A stretch of 64,000 nt of DNA from Lachnospiraceae bacterium (GTDB taxonomy: Bacteria; Bacillota; Clostridia; Lachnospirales; Lachnospiraceae), in the NCBI GenBank assembly GCA_022510615.1, contig JAFLTC010000001.1, positions 112,030 to 176,029 on the forward strand, given 5' to 3'. Position numbers and translations under genes: made by a program. Positions 63,065-64,000 of this stretch are shown piece by piece. Below the pieces are notes generated by a model that searched no databases, was not told where the DNA came from, and saw only the letters and a program-made list of their open reading frames with translations. The first letter of the stretch is position 1. Each line of letters starts with the position of its first letter.

Positions 63065-63712
63065 CTATCGGGAAAGTGTTTCGTTCATCTCCATTTGTTG
63101 AAACAAAGGATAATTGGGGCGATTCGTAATGTAAGAGGGGAAATTTTCATAATCTACTGTGGACAGGCATTTTAACATCCAACCATATCCTTTTTGAACC
63201 AAATCATGCTTATCAAACAAAAGTGCATCTGAAATCTGAAAGGGATACATACCTTCATAATCATTGTGAAGAATAGCAGGTATAAGGACGACAGCTGATG
63301 CGCGGCGAACCCAAAAATCTTCATCCTGTGTCCATTCGAGAACTTCCTCAAAAAGATGTTTATATCCTCTTATCAGAGCACCAAAAGCATGTGTGCAAAA
63401 ATCATCACAGTCACCCCACCCGCGCACATATTTTTTTAACCAACTATAAAATACGGAATATGTGTTTTCACTATACTGGTTCTTTACTCTATATGCCCAA
63501 TCAAAGGCAATAACTCCGGATTCCCAATTACGCTGTTCCAATAATTCTTCACTGAGGGATAAAACAATTTCTATACTATGGTGATCTAAAGTTCTATACA
63601 ATTTGCCGGACAACTTTCTAATATCGGCTGTAAGCATGTGCTTTCCCTGTGGTACATTTTCCGCTAACAGCTCAAGTTCATTCCGGGCTTTCATAATAAT
63701 GCTGTCCATCAT
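63065..63712 (-). CDS. DNA alkylation repair (AlkD-like HEAT-repeat) protein
   Basis: VIAFDWAYRVKNQYSENTYSVFYSWLKKYVRGWGDCDDFCTHAFGALI...VLEWTQDEDFWVRRASAVVLI. Confidence 0.85.
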   Translation of the reverse strand: MMDSIIMKARNELELLAENVPQGKHMLTADIRKLSGKLYRTLDHHSIEIVLSLSEELLEQRNWESGVIAFDWAYRVKNQYSENTYSVFYSWLKKYVRGWGDCDDFCTHAFGALIRGYKHLFEEVLEWTQDEDFWVRRASAVVLIPAILHNDYEGMYPFQISDALLFDKHDLVQKGYGWMLKCLSTVDYENFPSYITNRPNYPLFQQMEMNETLSR

Positions 63713-64000
63713 TCTTCCCCATCCTGCTGCGTATAACTACCTGTTACCTCAATTACATTATTGTCAGGATCACGCATATGAAAATAATGATAAGTAGGAT
63801 ACGCCTCCAAAATTTCTGTCACTTCACCGATTCGCAGCGCTTTTACTCGTTCATGCTCTGCCCGCAAATCTTCCACCCAATAATTCTGCACAAATTTGTA
63901 ATCACCTTCCAGAGAAGTACAATGACCTATGAGATTTTCTTCATTCATTAGGGAGATGCATTTATTATCTATATAAAATTCCACAAATGTATTTCCGCTA
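63709..64000 (-). CDS. VOC/glyoxalase-family protein, partial (N-terminus beyond window)
   Basis: VEFYIDNKCISLMNEENL...YHYFHMRDPDNNVIEVTGSY; frame stays open to the window end. Confidence 0.8.
   Translation of the reverse strand, partial: SGNTFVEFYIDNKCISLMNEENLIGHCTSLEGDYKFVQNYWVEDLRAEHERVKALRIGEVTEILEAYPTYHYFHMRDPDNNVIEVTGSYTQQDGEE

Overview
The window looks like a chromosomal segment from a low/mid-GC, spore-former-type Clostridia, probably Lachnospiraceae-like (inferred from gene content; no rRNA or taxonomic marker was checked). Most genes are on the minus strand. Recognisable content includes: partial malQ at the left edge (absent from the ORF track because it is open-ended), a PpiC-type lipoprotein, mfd, pth, spoVG, glgD/glgC, murC, a DnaD-like/DnaI-like helicase-loader pair, prs, a BspA-like LRR protein, a class A PBP, two GGDEF proteins (one degenerate), a CgeB-like glycosyltransferase, a group-B-like [FeFe]-hydrogenase with a WYL regulator, a sodium:solute symporter, a long sua5/LMW-PTP/rpiB/proC/atp operon, cwlD-like amidase, an SH3-GH18 protein, iorAB, a NYN-LOTUS protein, DHFR, a PadR/HAAS/DUF4097 module, hydE, a large modular GH10 xylanase, an Fe-S aldo/keto reductase with a DUF4405 membrane protein, an AraC fusion, FeoA-FeoB, and small stress/repair genes. 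No tRNA, rRNA, CRISPR array, prophage or transposase was seen. The most interesting signals are non-coding: (1) seven DnaA-box or near-DnaA-box 9-mers in 192 bp, including three perfectly tandem TTATCAACA copies, directly upstream of the DnaD/DnaI-like genes; (2) a dispersed palindromic repeat (TTAGCATAACGGTG core) at three intergenic loci, two of them just 5' of hydE and DHFR and generating spurious upstream starts; (3) two terminator-like hairpins with different stems but similar 44-45 nt loops; (4) a hairpin that sequesters the Shine-Dalgarno of the LRR gene. Protein-level oddities include a LMW-PTP homologue lacking the catalytic Arg and a degenerate GGDEF domain.
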